DNA from: an uncultured Erythrobacter sp.
GTDB lineage: Bacteria; Pseudomonadota; Alphaproteobacteria; Sphingomonadales; Sphingomonadaceae
Reading direction: 5' to 3'
DNA length: 64,000 nt
Assembly (NCBI GenBank): GCA_947502305.1
Contig: CANMZA010000001.1
Location: forward strand, 1,488,001-1,552,000
The translations under genes and the position numbers were made by a program. The notes under the pieces are model-generated. The model was not told where the DNA came from and did no database searches. It worked only from the letters and a program-made list of their open reading frames with translations. Positions 7,210 to 16,571 of the stretch are shown piece after piece; the first letter of the stretch is position 1; every line of letters begins with the position of its first letter.

Positions 7210-9261
7210 ATGTTCTTCGACGATCGCCTAGCGACTGTGCTGCGACAGCGCGCGTCCAGCGATGTCGGATTGCGCACGCAATATAGGCAATTGCTTGATA
7301 TTTTGGGTGCCGAGCGGACGGCTGGCATCTTTAGCAGCGCGTCTAATGGCGCTGCTGATGGTGGGCCCGGTACGGGCGCGGATGAGGGGAATCGCGGCGA
7401 TCCCAGTCTGATTGCATCGGCGTGGCTGCGGATGGATGCTTTGGCGGAGAAAATTCCGGCGAATGCCCGTGCGCGGATGATACGCGAGCCGGGATGGCGG
7501 TTTCGCAATCCGGAATTGGCGACGCATTTGGCCGATTTTGAACCCGATGTGGCCTCCGCCGCGTTGAACCGGGCGCAGCTTTCGGCAGAGGATTGGTCCG
7601 CACTGATCCCGCGACTGCCAGTAAGGGCGCGCGGATTTTTGCGCTTGCGGCGCGATTTGCCGGTTGATGTGGAGACATTGCTTGAGCGGCTGGGCGTGCA
7701 CGATCGCGGCCTGCCATCCCCCGATGCACCTATTGATGCACTGCTCGATAGCGCTCTTGATGGAACCGGCACAGGCATTGGGGCAACGCCCCAGATTGAG
7801 GAAACGGCGCACCCGGCGGCAATTGTGCCTCCGAGCAGGGTGCAGCGGCCTGCCACACACAAACCGCCTGCTGATTTTGAAGTGGACGCGCCTCAGACAA
7901 GTCCGGCAGCGACATCACCCGCATCTGCGCCAATCAACGAAGACGCCGCGCCGCCGCATGATATTGCCGAGCCGCTCGAAACAGTCCCGGCACCAAAAGC
8001 GGAAACTACCCAGCCATCACGCTCACCCTTTGATCCGGGCAGCGAAGGGCGCAGCGAAATCTCGGCCCTTGTCGAACGCATCGCGCAATTCAAACGCACC
8101 CGCGAAAGCGGCGCTGAATTGGACGGCAGCGAACCGCGTCTGCCGCTTGGCGAGGATCAGATGCGCAATGTCCGGCTCGTCAGCGCATTCGGCTTTGCCG
8201 CGGATGCTGGCGGACGGATTGAATGGGCGGATGGCGAGGTTGCCGCGATGGTGATCGGCACGCGTCTGGTCGCCCCGCCGCGGCTAGGCAGCGCCAATCG
8301 CGAAACACCGCTTGAGCGTTCCTTCATCCGCCGTCAGCCGATTTCTGGCGCAAATGCGCAGCTTTTTGGCGCAGAAGCGATTGCAGGCGATTGGACCGTC
8401 GATGCGCAGCCGCGCTTTACAGATGATGGCAATTTCGCCGGTTATGTTGGCCGTTTTCGCCGCCCGGCCAGCAATGATCCCGCCGCGCCCAGCGCCGCCG
8501 CAAAAGAAGCCGACCGCATTCGCCAATTGCTCCACGAATTGCGCACTCCTGTCACCGCCGTCCAAGGCTATGCCGAGGTGATCCAGCAACAATTATTTGG
8601 CAGCGCGCCGCATGAATATCGCGCGCTTGCCGCCGCAATTGCCGCTGATGCTGCGCGAATTTTGGCCGGGTTTGAGGAATTGGATCGGCTTGCACGTTTA
8701 GAGACGGGCGCGATTGAGACGGAGCCGGGTGAGACCGATCTTGCCGCTTTGGTCCGCCGCACCAATCGCCAGTTGGAGCAGGTTTTGCACCCGCGCATGG
8801 CCGGAATCTCGCTCGACACGGATGACACGCCTTACATCGTCACGCTGAGCATGGATTGCGCAGAGGCGCTGCTGTGGCGGTTGCTCGCCACGCTTGGCGG
8901 TGGGTGTTCTGCTGGCGAGATGTTGCAAGCCACAATCACTGGCACGCTCACTGGCACGGGCGGCAGTGCAACAGGCGCCACAATTGGCGGCGCAGGCGCC
9001 GGTATGGCGCAGCTGGTGTGCGACTTACCTGCACAATTGCTGGCGGAAGAAGATATTTTCACCGCCGAGGTCAAACCGGTCGGGACCGCGATCAATGCCG
9101 GTTTGTTCGGAGCCGGTTTTGCCCTGCGCTTGGCCAGAGCAGAGGCGCGCGCAGCGGGCGGCGGCTTGGTCCGCGATGATGAGAGGATCGTCCTCACATT
9201 GCCCTTGCTGGACACAGACAGCGACGCAGAGACGGATTGCGAAGCGTGGGCCGATAGCTAG
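7210..9261 (+). CDS. Large sensor histidine kinase with divergent ATPase domain
   Basis: The 683-aa protein has an N-terminal part (1-180) of unknown function, a Pro/Ala-rich linker (about 180-270), a possible PAS-like segment (about 295-410), and a canonical HisKA H-box. LLHELRTP places the phospho-acceptor at His442. The C-terminal ATPase region is unusual. A G2-like stretch (LFGAGFALRLARAEARAAGGG, split by context) precedes the last strand, but no N-box Asn and no DxGxG motif is visible. A Gly/Thr-rich insert replaces that part. There are no transmembrane segments, so it is probably cytoplasmic. ATG 7210 has the SD AGGAG. No response regulator is adjacent. Kinase ancestry is clear; catalytic competence is doubtful. 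Confidence 0.8.
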   Translation: MFFDDRLATVLRQRASSDVGLRTQYRQLLDILGAERTAGIFSSASNGAADGGPGTGADEGNRGDPSLIASAWLRMDALAEKIPANARARMIREPGWRFRNPELATHLADFEPDVASAALNRAQLSAEDWSALIPRLPVRARGFLRLRRDLPVDVETLLERLGVHDRGLPSPDAPIDALLDSALDGTGTGIGATPQIEETAHPAAIVPPSRVQRPATHKPPADFEVDAPQTSPAATSPASAPINEDAAPPHDIAEPLETVPAPKAETTQPSRSPFDPGSEGRSEISALVERIAQFKRTRESGAELDGSEPRLPLGEDQMRNVRLVSAFGFAADAGGRIEWADGEVAAMVIGTRLVAPPRLGSANRETPLERSFIRRQPISGANAQLFGAEAIAGDWTVDAQPRFTDDGNFAGYVGRFRRPASNDPAAPSAAAKEADRIRQLLHELRTPVTAVQGYAEVIQQQLFGSAPHEYRALAAAIAADAARILAGFEELDRLARLETGAIETEPGETDLAALVRRTNRQLEQVLHPRMAGISLDTDDTPYIVTLSMDCAEALLWRLLATLGGGCSAGEMLQATITGTLTGTGGSATGATIGGAGAGMAQLVCDLPAQLLAEEDIFTAEVKPVGTAINAGLFGAGFALRLARAEARAAGGGLVRDDERIVLTLPLLDTDSDAETDCEAWADS

Positions 9262-9446
9262 GCCGCTCCCCGCCCGGCGTCTTTCACCACAGCGCCCTCA
9301 ATTTTCTGGCACCAGCATGCGAGCACGCGAAGACTACCAATGCGTTTGGCCCGATGCGCGTTTTTGCATGGCGCGCCCACAGAGCATATCTCAAGATCGC
9401 ATTCAGTAAGGCATCGCTTACAATTTTCGTGTATCGCGCCTTAATC

Positions 9447-10571
9447 ATGAGCATTGGTGGATCAAATTCTGGCGGCCCAAATGGCGCTCCTGCTGGGCGC
9501 TCTGACCGGGGCGTATCCATGGTCGATCCGCCTAGCCCTTCTGCCAAAGCAGCATTTGATCCTGAATTTACGCGCGCCTCTACGCCGGTCTCCGGCGGAA
9601 AAACCGGCCCATCCCAAACCAGCGCGAACCAAGCCAATACACGCGCCATCCTAACCGTCGATACCGAAGAGGAATTCGACTGGAACGCCCCCTTCACCCG
9701 AGACCAACACGGGTTGAAACACGTCGCTGCTTTGCCGCGGTTTCAATCTTTCTGCGAAGAGATCGGCGCGCATCCGGTTTACTTGGTCGATTGGCCCATC
9801 GCGAATGACGCATCGGCGGTGGAAATTATCGGCGATGCTGTGCGGCGCGGAATGGCTGATGTCGGGGTGCAGCTGCATCCTTGGGTCAACCCACCCTTTG
9901 ACGAGGAAGTGAGCGCGCACAATTCCTATGCCGGGAACCTCTCGCCTGAATTGGAGGCTGCTAAATTCACCGCCTTGCGTGATCGGATCGAAGAGGCTTT
10001 TGGAGCAGCGCCGCTGATCTACCGCGCGGGCCGCTATGGCTTGGGCCCAAGCAGCGCCGCCTTGCTGAAATCCGCCGGGATCGCGATCGACACATCGGTG
10101 CGCCCGCTATTCGATTATAGCGATCAGCACGGTCCCGATTATTCCGCGCACCCCATCGCCCCCTATTGGGCGGATGCGGAACGCACCTTGCTCGAATTGC
10201 CCGTCACGACCGTCTATTGGGGGCTGCTGCGGCAATTGGGGCGGCACATTCACCGGGCCCAGCGCCATTTCCCCACTTTCTTTGCTGGCTTTTCAAAACT
10301 CAAATTGCTCGAACGAATCGCCCTGACTCCAGAAGGCGTCACCGCAGAAGAAGCGATTCGCGGGATTGATATTGCCTTGGATGAAGGTTTGCCGGTGCTG
10401 GTTTTGTCCCTGCACAGCCCGACTTTGGCCCCCGGTTTTACGCCCTACACGCACACTGCTCAGGACGTGGATACACTCTATGATTGGCTGCGCCGGGTCT
10501 ATCTTTACCTCGAAACGCGCGGGGTACGCAGCGCCAGCGTCGCTGAGGTCATCGCAGCCGCTAAGCAATAA
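9447..10571 (+). CDS. Polysaccharide deacetylase-like (WalW-type) protein
   Basis: This 374-aa protein belongs to the NodB/polysaccharide-deacetylase superfamily by its layout. LTVDTEEEFDW near residue 72 corresponds to the catalytic Asp and first metal-binding segment. VGVQLHPWVNPPF near 144 carries the His region, YRAGRYGLG near 212 the R-x-G motif, and SLHSPTL near 336 the terminal His motif. WalW proteins of this type lie in cell-surface polysaccharide contexts, but nothing here confirms a substrate. The first 65 residues are low-complexity and poorly conserved-looking. The real start could be ATG 9447 (used), ATG 9519, or an upstream in-frame start at 9354. Confidence 0.75.
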   Translation: MSIGGSNSGGPNGAPAGRSDRGVSMVDPPSPSAKAAFDPEFTRASTPVSGGKTGPSQTSANQANTRAILTVDTEEEFDWNAPFTRDQHGLKHVAALPRFQSFCEEIGAHPVYLVDWPIANDASAVEIIGDAVRRGMADVGVQLHPWVNPPFDEEVSAHNSYAGNLSPELEAAKFTALRDRIEEAFGAAPLIYRAGRYGLGPSSAALLKSAGIAIDTSVRPLFDYSDQHGPDYSAHPIAPYWADAERTLLELPVTTVYWGLLRQLGRHIHRAQRHFPTFFAGFSKLKLLERIALTPEGVTAEEAIRGIDIALDEGLPVLVLSLHSPTLAPGFTPYTHTAQDVDTLYDWLRRVYLYLETRGVRSASVAEVIAAAKQ

Positions 10572-10680
10572 ATTGCACATGCACGCGATCCCCCGCTTGT
10601 GTCTTGTGAAAACCCGCTGTAGGGGCGTCGCAGCTTTCGTCACTGAAGCATGTTTTCGGACCACTGCGTCAGTCCCTTGG

Positions 10681-10756
10681 GGGCCTGTAGCTCAGCGGTT
10701 AGAGCTGGCCGCTCATAACGGCTAGGTCGCGGGTTCGAATCCTGCCGGGCCCACCA
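10681..10756 (+). tRNA. tRNA-Ile2 (anticodon CAU)
   Basis: A 76-nt cloverleaf. The acceptor stem GGGCCTG pairs with CGGGCCC, and CCA is encoded. The anticodon loop is CTCATAA, giving CAU, and the T-loop is TTCGAAT. The body (AGCTCAGCGGTTAGAGC, GGTCGC) resembles E. coli ileX more than metT, so this is probably the lysidine-modified isoleucine tRNA reading AUA. An elongator tRNA-Met cannot be fully excluded without a TilS-determinant model. Confidence 0.9.
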
Positions 10757-10829
10757 AACCTTTTGGGGTGGCACATTGGAGTGGCAAAGCGTTTTGAGTG
10801 GTCTAAAGACTGCTTAGTTGAAATAGAGT

Positions 10830-10906
10830 CGGGGAGTGGCGCAGCCTGGTAGCGCACCTGTTTTGGGTACAGGGGGTCGCAAGTTCAAATCTTGTCTCCC
10901 CGACCA
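10830..10906 (+). tRNA. tRNA-Pro (anticodon UGG)
   Basis: A 77-nt cloverleaf. The acceptor CGGGGAG pairs with CTCCCCG and CCA is encoded. The anticodon loop TTTTGGG gives UGG, and the T-loop is TTCAAAT. The overall sequence is close to proteobacterial tRNA-Pro. It lies 73 bp downstream of the tRNA-Ile2 gene on the same strand and may share its transcript. Confidence 0.97.
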
Positions 10907-10957
10907 TTTCAACAATTTGGTCTCTTAAAAATAGCAGACCGGTCGCCGGATATTCGC

Positions 10958-12034
10958 CTAAGCGGTGGCAGCTGTTTCAGGCTCTATCTCGCTGCGCTCC
11001 GTGCTTTTTGATTTGCACGAAGTCTGGTCAAGGATCCAATCTGCGACCCCGTCTTGTTTCAGCACTTTCAATTCCAGTCGCAAAGTGCGCACCGCATCGA
11101 ACCGGTCGCGCGGCGCATAATCTGGCGGGCGCTGAACGAAAGCCTTGCCGCCAGCGGCGATCAAGGCTTGCAGCCCCTTCGCACCGTCTGCGCCTTTGCC
11201 CGGCAGCAATCCGGCCAAAGCCGCGACTTTGGCTTCTGCAAAAGAGGTCAGCAATCTGTCGGCTCTGGTTTCGGGATGCCGGTCTGGCCCCAAGACCCGC
11301 AATCGCGGCCTCGCACCCGGGATCACCTCCACCGCGCCAATATCACCATGCACCAGACAGGCGCGCCCGCGCTTGATCTCCATCCCGTCAAAAGCAGGCT
11401 CAATCTCGCAGGCCACGGTGCCTTGCATCGACCCGATAACACGCTCTGCTGAGGCGCGGTCTGTATCGATCATCAGCACCGTTGGCGGGCAATCCTCTGG
11501 ATAAGAGGCGAGCACCTGTTTGATCACATCCAAGCCCGCCGCACCGGCCACCAAAGTCACGATTGTGCCGTCACTGGAATAGGCTGACGCCTCCTGCCCC
11601 GGCGCGTCTGCGGCTGGATTGTCGTTGATCACTTCGCCCTTCGCCACGCGGGTCACGATTTCGGTCAAATTGGCGACCGTTGCGTTGAATTCTTCGCGAG
11701 AGGAACTGATCGGTTTCGGGAAACAATGCGCCGCGCCCAATTCAAAGGCGCGTTTTTCCGTGCCGGTGCCCGCTTGCGTCAGGCTCGACAGCATAATCAC
11801 GGGCATCGGGTGTTTTTCCATGACTTCGGCAAGGAATTCCAACCCGCTCATCCCTGGCATTTCATTGTCGAGGGTGAGAACATCCGGGCTAAGCTTGCTG
11901 ATCTTTTCGCGTGCCTCATCGGCATTGGCCGCAACGCCGCACACTTCGATCCCCTTCGCATTATCAAGCACGTCGCAAAACAGCGCGCGGATCAGGGCGG
12001 AATCGTCAATCACCATCACTCGAATATTTTGCAT
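10958..12034 (-). CDS. CheB-like response regulator with degenerate methylesterase domain
   Basis: 358 aa. An N-terminal receiver domain (1-125) keeps the acidic pair Asp10/Asp11, phospho-acceptor Asp56 (LTLDNEMPGMSG, a CheB-like signature) and Lys107. The second half aligns with the CheB methylesterase domain, including the end pattern LPGKGADGAKG and a GG-KAFVQ strand. However, the first catalytic motif (normally GASTGG) reads AGAAG, and the QH motif that supplies the catalytic His is absent. Only the Asp motif looks retained. It is therefore unlikely to demethylate chemoreceptors, and no che genes are nearby. ATG 12034 follows GGGA; ATG 12049 is an alternative start. It may be a phospho-regulated binding protein. 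Confidence 0.8.
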   Translation of the reverse strand: MQNIRVMVIDDSALIRALFCDVLDNAKGIEVCGVAANADEAREKISKLSPDVLTLDNEMPGMSGLEFLAEVMEKHPMPVIMLSSLTQAGTGTEKRAFELGAAHCFPKPISSSREEFNATVANLTEIVTRVAKGEVINDNPAADAPGQEASAYSSDGTIVTLVAGAAGLDVIKQVLASYPEDCPPTVLMIDTDRASAERVIGSMQGTVACEIEPAFDGMEIKRGRACLVHGDIGAVEVIPGARPRLRVLGPDRHPETRADRLLTSFAEAKVAALAGLLPGKGADGAKGLQALIAAGGKAFVQRPPDYAPRDRFDAVRTLRLELKVLKQDGVADWILDQTSCKSKSTERSEIEPETAATA

Positions 12035-12356
12035 GTTAAACGTTCCCATAGCGTCAGGCTCAATTGCCCCGCGCACATTGCCTGAGCGTTGCGAGACAAC
12101 GCCCATCAGATGGGCCGTGGTTAACAAGGTTACGGGTAAGAATTCGCCACCCCGACCCTAAGGGCATTCCCTTGGGCGGGCGTTTCATCGGCGCGCGCAA
12201 ATGACTGTATCCGCGCCATTTCCCCAAATCCGCGCGGCATCCACGCGGCATCCAAGCGGCAGGCGCGACAAATTGCGACGATCTCATACGTGACTCCGCC
12301 GCAATATCTCGGCACTTTGCTGTGGCTGACAAAAGGAACACTTGGGAAAGGCCCAG
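12035..12356. other. Divergent intergenic region upstream of CheB-like and DUF1800 genes
   Basis: 322 bp with no supported gene. A hairpin GCGTTG / CAACGC lies at 12086-12102, and a short direct repeat of GCGGCATCCA units lies near 12233-12260. Both promoters should be here. Confidence 0.35.
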
Positions 12357-13829
12357 ATGAGCAGACCGCATATCGCTCTAAACCGTTTTGGCTATGGATT
12401 GCGGCTGGGCGGCCATACGCCATCCGCCGCGCCCGGAGGTGCCTCGCGCTATTTGCTGGCCCAGATGGAGGCGTTTGATCCTGCGCCTGCGCTGATCTCT
12501 GCGCGCGAAGATACGTCGGAAAAGGCGGGCGAGATCTTGGACATGCTGCGCCAATTGCGGCGGATGCGGCGGAATCAGAGCAGCGCGGGAGGCGGCATGA
12601 TGGACGCCGCCAATGAAGCGCCGCGCCCCAGCAATGCCGAAATGATGAACGCCCTGCCGCCAGAGCTTCGCGCATCCTATCGCAGCGCCGGGCAAACCTT
12701 GCGCCATGATGCGGGCCTTAAGGCGAAAATCGCCGCCGCCAGCCCAACCCCGATGATGGAGCGGTTGGTGCATTTTTGGGCCAATCATTTCAGCGTTTCT
12801 GCCGGAAAGCCGGGCACGCATTATCAAGTCGCCAATCACGAATTTGCCGCGATCCGTCCGCATGTTTTGGGCAATTTTGCAGACATGTTGCGCGCGGCGG
12901 TTCTGCATCCTGCGATGCTGCTTTACCTCGATCAATTCCGTTCCGTCGGTCCCAATTCTGAATTTGAACAGCGGCGCGCACGGCGGCGCGGGTCAGACGG
13001 GCGGCCAAGTCGCGGCCTCAATGAAAACCTCGCCCGCGAAATTATGGAATTGCACACTTTGGGGGTGGATGGCGGGTATAGCCAAACCGATGTTACCGAA
13101 TTTGCCGGCGCGTTGACGGGGTGGACAATTCAAGGCCTTCGCCAGGCGCGCCGTTTTAGCGTTCCGCGTGCTGGCGGCGCGGCGTTTGTGGAACGGGCGC
13201 ATGAGCCGGGCACGCGCCGGGTTTTGGGGCGTAGCTATTCGCAGACCGGACCGGACCAAGCCGAAGCAATCCTGAGCGATCTTGCCACGCATCCGGCCAC
13301 GGCGCGGTTCGTATCGGAAAAACTGGCCCGGCATTTTGCGGGCGATGTTCCTCCGCCCACTTTGATCCGCGCGTTGGAGGCTGATTTTCTGCGCACTGGC
13401 GGTGATCTTGCCAGCCTGACCCGAACTCTGGTTGCCGCGCCTGAAGTTTGGGAGGAGAGCCCGGTTAAATTTCGCGCGCCGTTTGAATGGCTCGTCGCGG
13501 TTTTGCGTCTGACGGGCAGGGATGATCAAGAAGAGCGGCGGATCGCGCGGTGGCTGCGCGAAATTGGCCAAATGCCGTGGAGCGCGCCCTCGCCTGCTGG
13601 ATTTGACGATTTGCAAGGCAGCTGGGCCGGTCCTGATGCTCTGCTGCGGCGGGTTGAATTGGCGGAGCGGATGGCGCGCGGGGCGCCGTCTGATGGTATT
13701 TTGGACCATGCCGAAATGGCTTTTCCCGGCGCATTATCGGATCATACGCGCACGTGGTTGTCCCGCGCGGAAAGCGGTTCTCAGGCGCTCGGCCTGCTGC
13801 TCGTCTCACCCGAAATGATGCGGAGATAG
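12357..13829 (+). CDS. DUF1800 family protein
   Basis: 490-aa member of the DUF1800 family. Recognisable landmarks are the N-terminal LNRFGYG, RLVHFWANHFSVS near residue 138, LARCIMEL-type helix (here LAREIMELHTLGVDGGYSQTD) near 225, and FAGALTGW. The family is widespread in bacteria and almost always paired with a DUF1501 gene; its biochemical role is not established. No signal peptide is evident at the N-terminus. The DUF1501 gene starts 4 bp after the stop, so the two are translationally coupled. ATG 12357 (MSRPHIALNRFG) is preferred over an upstream non-ATG start at 12342. Confidence 0.9.
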   Translation: MSRPHIALNRFGYGLRLGGHTPSAAPGGASRYLLAQMEAFDPAPALISAREDTSEKAGEILDMLRQLRRMRRNQSSAGGGMMDAANEAPRPSNAEMMNALPPELRASYRSAGQTLRHDAGLKAKIAAASPTPMMERLVHFWANHFSVSAGKPGTHYQVANHEFAAIRPHVLGNFADMLRAAVLHPAMLLYLDQFRSVGPNSEFEQRRARRRGSDGRPSRGLNENLAREIMELHTLGVDGGYSQTDVTEFAGALTGWTIQGLRQARRFSVPRAGGAAFVERAHEPGTRRVLGRSYSQTGPDQAEAILSDLATHPATARFVSEKLARHFAGDVPPPTLIRALEADFLRTGGDLASLTRTLVAAPEVWEESPVKFRAPFEWLVAVLRLTGRDDQEERRIARWLREIGQMPWSAPSPAGFDDLQGSWAGPDALLRRVELAERMARGAPSDGILDHAEMAFPGALSDHTRTWLSRAESGSQALGLLLVSPEMMRR

Positions 13830-13833
13830 ATCA

Positions 13834-15045
13834 ATGACCTTGGACCTTAACCGCCGCGCTCTCCTCGCCGGATCTCTCGCGCTTGGCGCCGGATTAGCCC
13901 TGCCGCCTATGGCGTTTGCGCAGAGTTCGGGCACGAAGAACCTGTTCTTTGTCTTATTGCGCGGGGCAGCGGATGGGATGGCCATGGCCGCGCCGATTGG
14001 CGATCCCGGATATGCGGCTTTGCGAGAGGCCACTCTGGGTGAATATGAAGGCGCGCGGCGGCTCAGCGGAATGTTCGCCCTGCATCCGGCATTTGAACGG
14101 GTGGGCGAGGCGTTTGGCGCGGGCGAGGCTTTGTTCGTTCACGCCGCCGCCACATCTTACCGCGAACGATCGCATTTCGATGGTCAAAACATGATCGAAA
14201 CCGGCGGAGCGCAGCCTTACGCGGCGCGTGACGGATGGCTCAATCGTCTGACCGCAATGCTGGCTGAGAATGACGGTTCGGGCGTCAGCGCGGCCCCTCC
14301 GAAAGCTCTAGCCATCGCGCCAACGATACCTCTCGCTTTGCGCGGCGCGGCCCCAGCATCCAGCTACGCGCCCAGCGCCCTGCCGCAGGCCAGCGATGCG
14401 TTTATGGACCGGGTTGGTTTGCTCTATGGCGAAGACCCTGTGCTGGGCGGTTTATGGAACAGCGCGATTGAAACGCAGGCAATGGCCAATGCGAGCGGCG
14501 GCGATGAATTGCGCAATTTGCGCGATGCACGCGCAGCTGGCGAGCTCGCCGCATCTCTAATGCGCGGGCCCGATGGTGCGCGCATTGCAATGATGGAACT
14601 TGGCGGGTGGGATACACATGCCGGGCAATTGGGGGCATTTCGCCGGGGTGCGCGAAATCTCGATGCGCTGCTGGGCGCTTATCGTGCAGGATTGGGGGCC
14701 GCATGGGCCGACAGTTTGGTGATTGTTGTGACCGAATTTGGCCGCACCGCGCGGTTTAACGGCACAGGCGGCACCGATCACGGAACGGCATCGGCGGCGC
14801 TGTTGATGGGGGGCGCAGTAAGAGGGGCAGATGCCGGCGCAACCGGCGGGCGTGTAATCGCCGATTGGCCGGGGCTTAAAGAGGCCGATCTTTACCAGTC
14901 ACGCGATTTGTGGCCCACGACCGCGCTAGAAAACATGCTCGCCGGGGCGGTGTCTGACCACATGCAGCTCGATCCGCGGCGGGCGATGGAACGGCTATTT
15001 CCGGGCCGAGTGGGCGGCGCACAAAGCGGGTTAATCCGCGGCTAG
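13834..15045 (+). CDS. DUF1501 family exported protein (Tat signal)
   Basis: 403 aa. The N-terminus (NRRALLAGSLALGAG followed by a hydrophobic stretch and AFAQ) is a twin-arginine signal peptide with cleavage near residue 30. The DUF1501 family resembles the alkaline-phosphatase/sulfatase fold. The body shows typical features: LRGAADGM near 45, RSHFDGQNMIETG near 112, ELGGWDTHAGQ near 252 and VVTEFGRTARFNGTGGTDHG near 300, with conserved Asp/His suggesting metal binding. It is predicted to be periplasmic. It is coupled to the DUF1800 gene and ends 2 bp before the convergent M28 peptidase. The function of the pair is unknown. Confidence 0.9.
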   Translation: MTLDLNRRALLAGSLALGAGLALPPMAFAQSSGTKNLFFVLLRGAADGMAMAAPIGDPGYAALREATLGEYEGARRLSGMFALHPAFERVGEAFGAGEALFVHAAATSYRERSHFDGQNMIETGGAQPYAARDGWLNRLTAMLAENDGSGVSAAPPKALAIAPTIPLALRGAAPASSYAPSALPQASDAFMDRVGLLYGEDPVLGGLWNSAIETQAMANASGGDELRNLRDARAAGELAASLMRGPDGARIAMMELGGWDTHAGQLGAFRRGARNLDALLGAYRAGLGAAWADSLVIVVTEFGRTARFNGTGGTDHGTASAALLMGGAVRGADAGATGGRVIADWPGLKEADLYQSRDLWPTTALENMLAGAVSDHMQLDPRRAMERLFPGRVGGAQSGLIRG

Positions 15046-15047
15046 CC

Positions 15048-16517
15048 TCACTCGCCAGCGATTGCCGGTGCGCTGGGGATCGGGCCGCCAGTTTGGATTG
15101 ACGTGGTTTCATTGGCAAGAATACCAGCGATCGTCGTCCAGACCGCAACATTCTGGCGCAATTGCACCGGATCAATCTTATCCAGCGTATCATCGGGCGT
15201 GTGGTGCAAATCGAAATAGCGCGTTCCGTCTTGCTGCAAATCAATGATCGCGCCGCCTTGATCGCGCACAATATTGATATCCGCCCCGCCGCGCGCGACG
15301 ATGGAGGAATTGGCGACGCCAAATCGCGCCACTGCGCTCGCCAAACGCGCGTGCAAATCGGGGTTCCCTTCGCGGAAATTGCTTTCAAAACGCCACACCC
15401 GGTCCGCGCCAAAATCGCTTTCCAGACCGACGCCGATGGGTTCATCAATATGCGCCTGTGAATAGGCGGTTGAACCAAACAGGCCGACTTCTTCTGCGCC
15501 CGCAAAGAGCACGCGGATGGTGCGCAAAGGTTGCCCGGTCTTTTGCACATTCAACGCAGCCGCCGCGACAATTCCGCACCCGGCGCCATCATCAAATGCG
15601 CCCGGCGCGTTCCACCAACTGTCCAAGTGACAGGCGAGCAAGACCGGCGGCAGTGACGGGTTGCGTCCAACAATCTCGCCCACAACATTGCCGCTGGTGG
15701 TGGTCCCCAAATCTTGCGGGGTCAGGGTCAATTTCATCATGATTGGGCGGCCATCGGCACGCTCAAACATCCGTTCCAGATTGGCCGCATCCGGCAGCGA
15801 CAACGCGCCCGCTGGCGTGGGTACCGGGCGGCCAACATCGGTTGATCCATCGCGGTTGCGGAATGTCGTGCCGCCGACATGCGGGTTGCGGTGATAATCG
15901 GTGCCGACCGATTTGATGACGGTGGCAACCGCGCCCTTTTGTTTTGCAATACCCGCCCCGACCCAGCGCGCCGGACCAGCAAATCCATATTGCGAGCCGT
16001 CCTGAGTGGGCGTCATTGAATGCGAGATATAGGCGATCTTCCCCTCAAGGCTTCCCTCTGGCGCGGCGCGCAGGGCATCGACGTTTTCAAACATTACGAC
16101 TTCTGCGGTGATCCCATCCGGGCCGGTCGAGGCGCTGCCGCCTAGTGGTTGAATGATCAAAGGTTGCGGAAATGGGCTGGTGATTTCGGCCCGGTGCGTG
16201 TCACCCGGGACCCATGTTTCCATTTCAAACGGCTCATCTGCGACATTGGCAAAACCGTGATCACGAAGCCATTGCATCGCCCATACTCGCCCGCGCGCTT
16301 CTGCTTCTGTACCGGCTTGGCGCGGGCCGACTTCTGTTGTGACACCTTCGACAAAATCCCAGGCATAGGTGTCACTTTCCAGCGCCTCATCCGCAACATC
16401 AGCTAACGTAGAGCTGGCCCCGGCTTCAACATGCCCATCCGCCGCAAGCGGTACGGCAATCATCAAAGAAGAAACAGCGATGGAAATGGCGGCGGCGGTG
16501 AGGAATGTGTTTTTCAT
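15048..16517 (-). CDS. Secreted M28-family metallopeptidase
   Basis: 489-aa exported zinc peptidase. A signal peptide covers about 1-30. A PA-like insert (about 120-230) precedes the M28 catalytic domain. Zn ligands and catalytic residues appear in order: ACHLDSWW (His/Asp), GAFDDGAG (bridging Asp), AGAEEVGLFGS (catalytic Glu pair), ESDFGAD and LHHTPDDTLD (terminal His). M28 peptidases of this layout are aminopeptidases or carboxypeptidases releasing free amino acids in the periplasm; the exact specificity cannot be told. ATG 16517 gives a clean signal peptide; a longer start at 16544 is less likely. It is convergent with DUF1501. Confidence 0.9.
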   Translation of the reverse strand: MKNTFLTAAAISIAVSSLMIAVPLAADGHVEAGASSTLADVADEALESDTYAWDFVEGVTTEVGPRQAGTEAEARGRVWAMQWLRDHGFANVADEPFEMETWVPGDTHRAEITSPFPQPLIIQPLGGSASTGPDGITAEVVMFENVDALRAAPEGSLEGKIAYISHSMTPTQDGSQYGFAGPARWVGAGIAKQKGAVATVIKSVGTDYHRNPHVGGTTFRNRDGSTDVGRPVPTPAGALSLPDAANLERMFERADGRPIMMKLTLTPQDLGTTTSGNVVGEIVGRNPSLPPVLLACHLDSWWNAPGAFDDGAGCGIVAAAALNVQKTGQPLRTIRVLFAGAEEVGLFGSTAYSQAHIDEPIGVGLESDFGADRVWRFESNFREGNPDLHARLASAVARFGVANSSIVARGGADINIVRDQGGAIIDLQQDGTRYFDLHHTPDDTLDKIDPVQLRQNVAVWTTIAGILANETTSIQTGGPIPSAPAIAGE

Positions 16518-16571
16518 GACGCCGATAGCTATCGCCGCAATCACGAAGTGTCCAGCGCATGCGCGAGCATT

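Noticed and set aside
12130..12675. 181-codon minus-strand frame in the gap before the DUF1800 gene
   Set aside because: It overlaps the start of the DUF1800 gene antisense and its translation shows no domain or SD.
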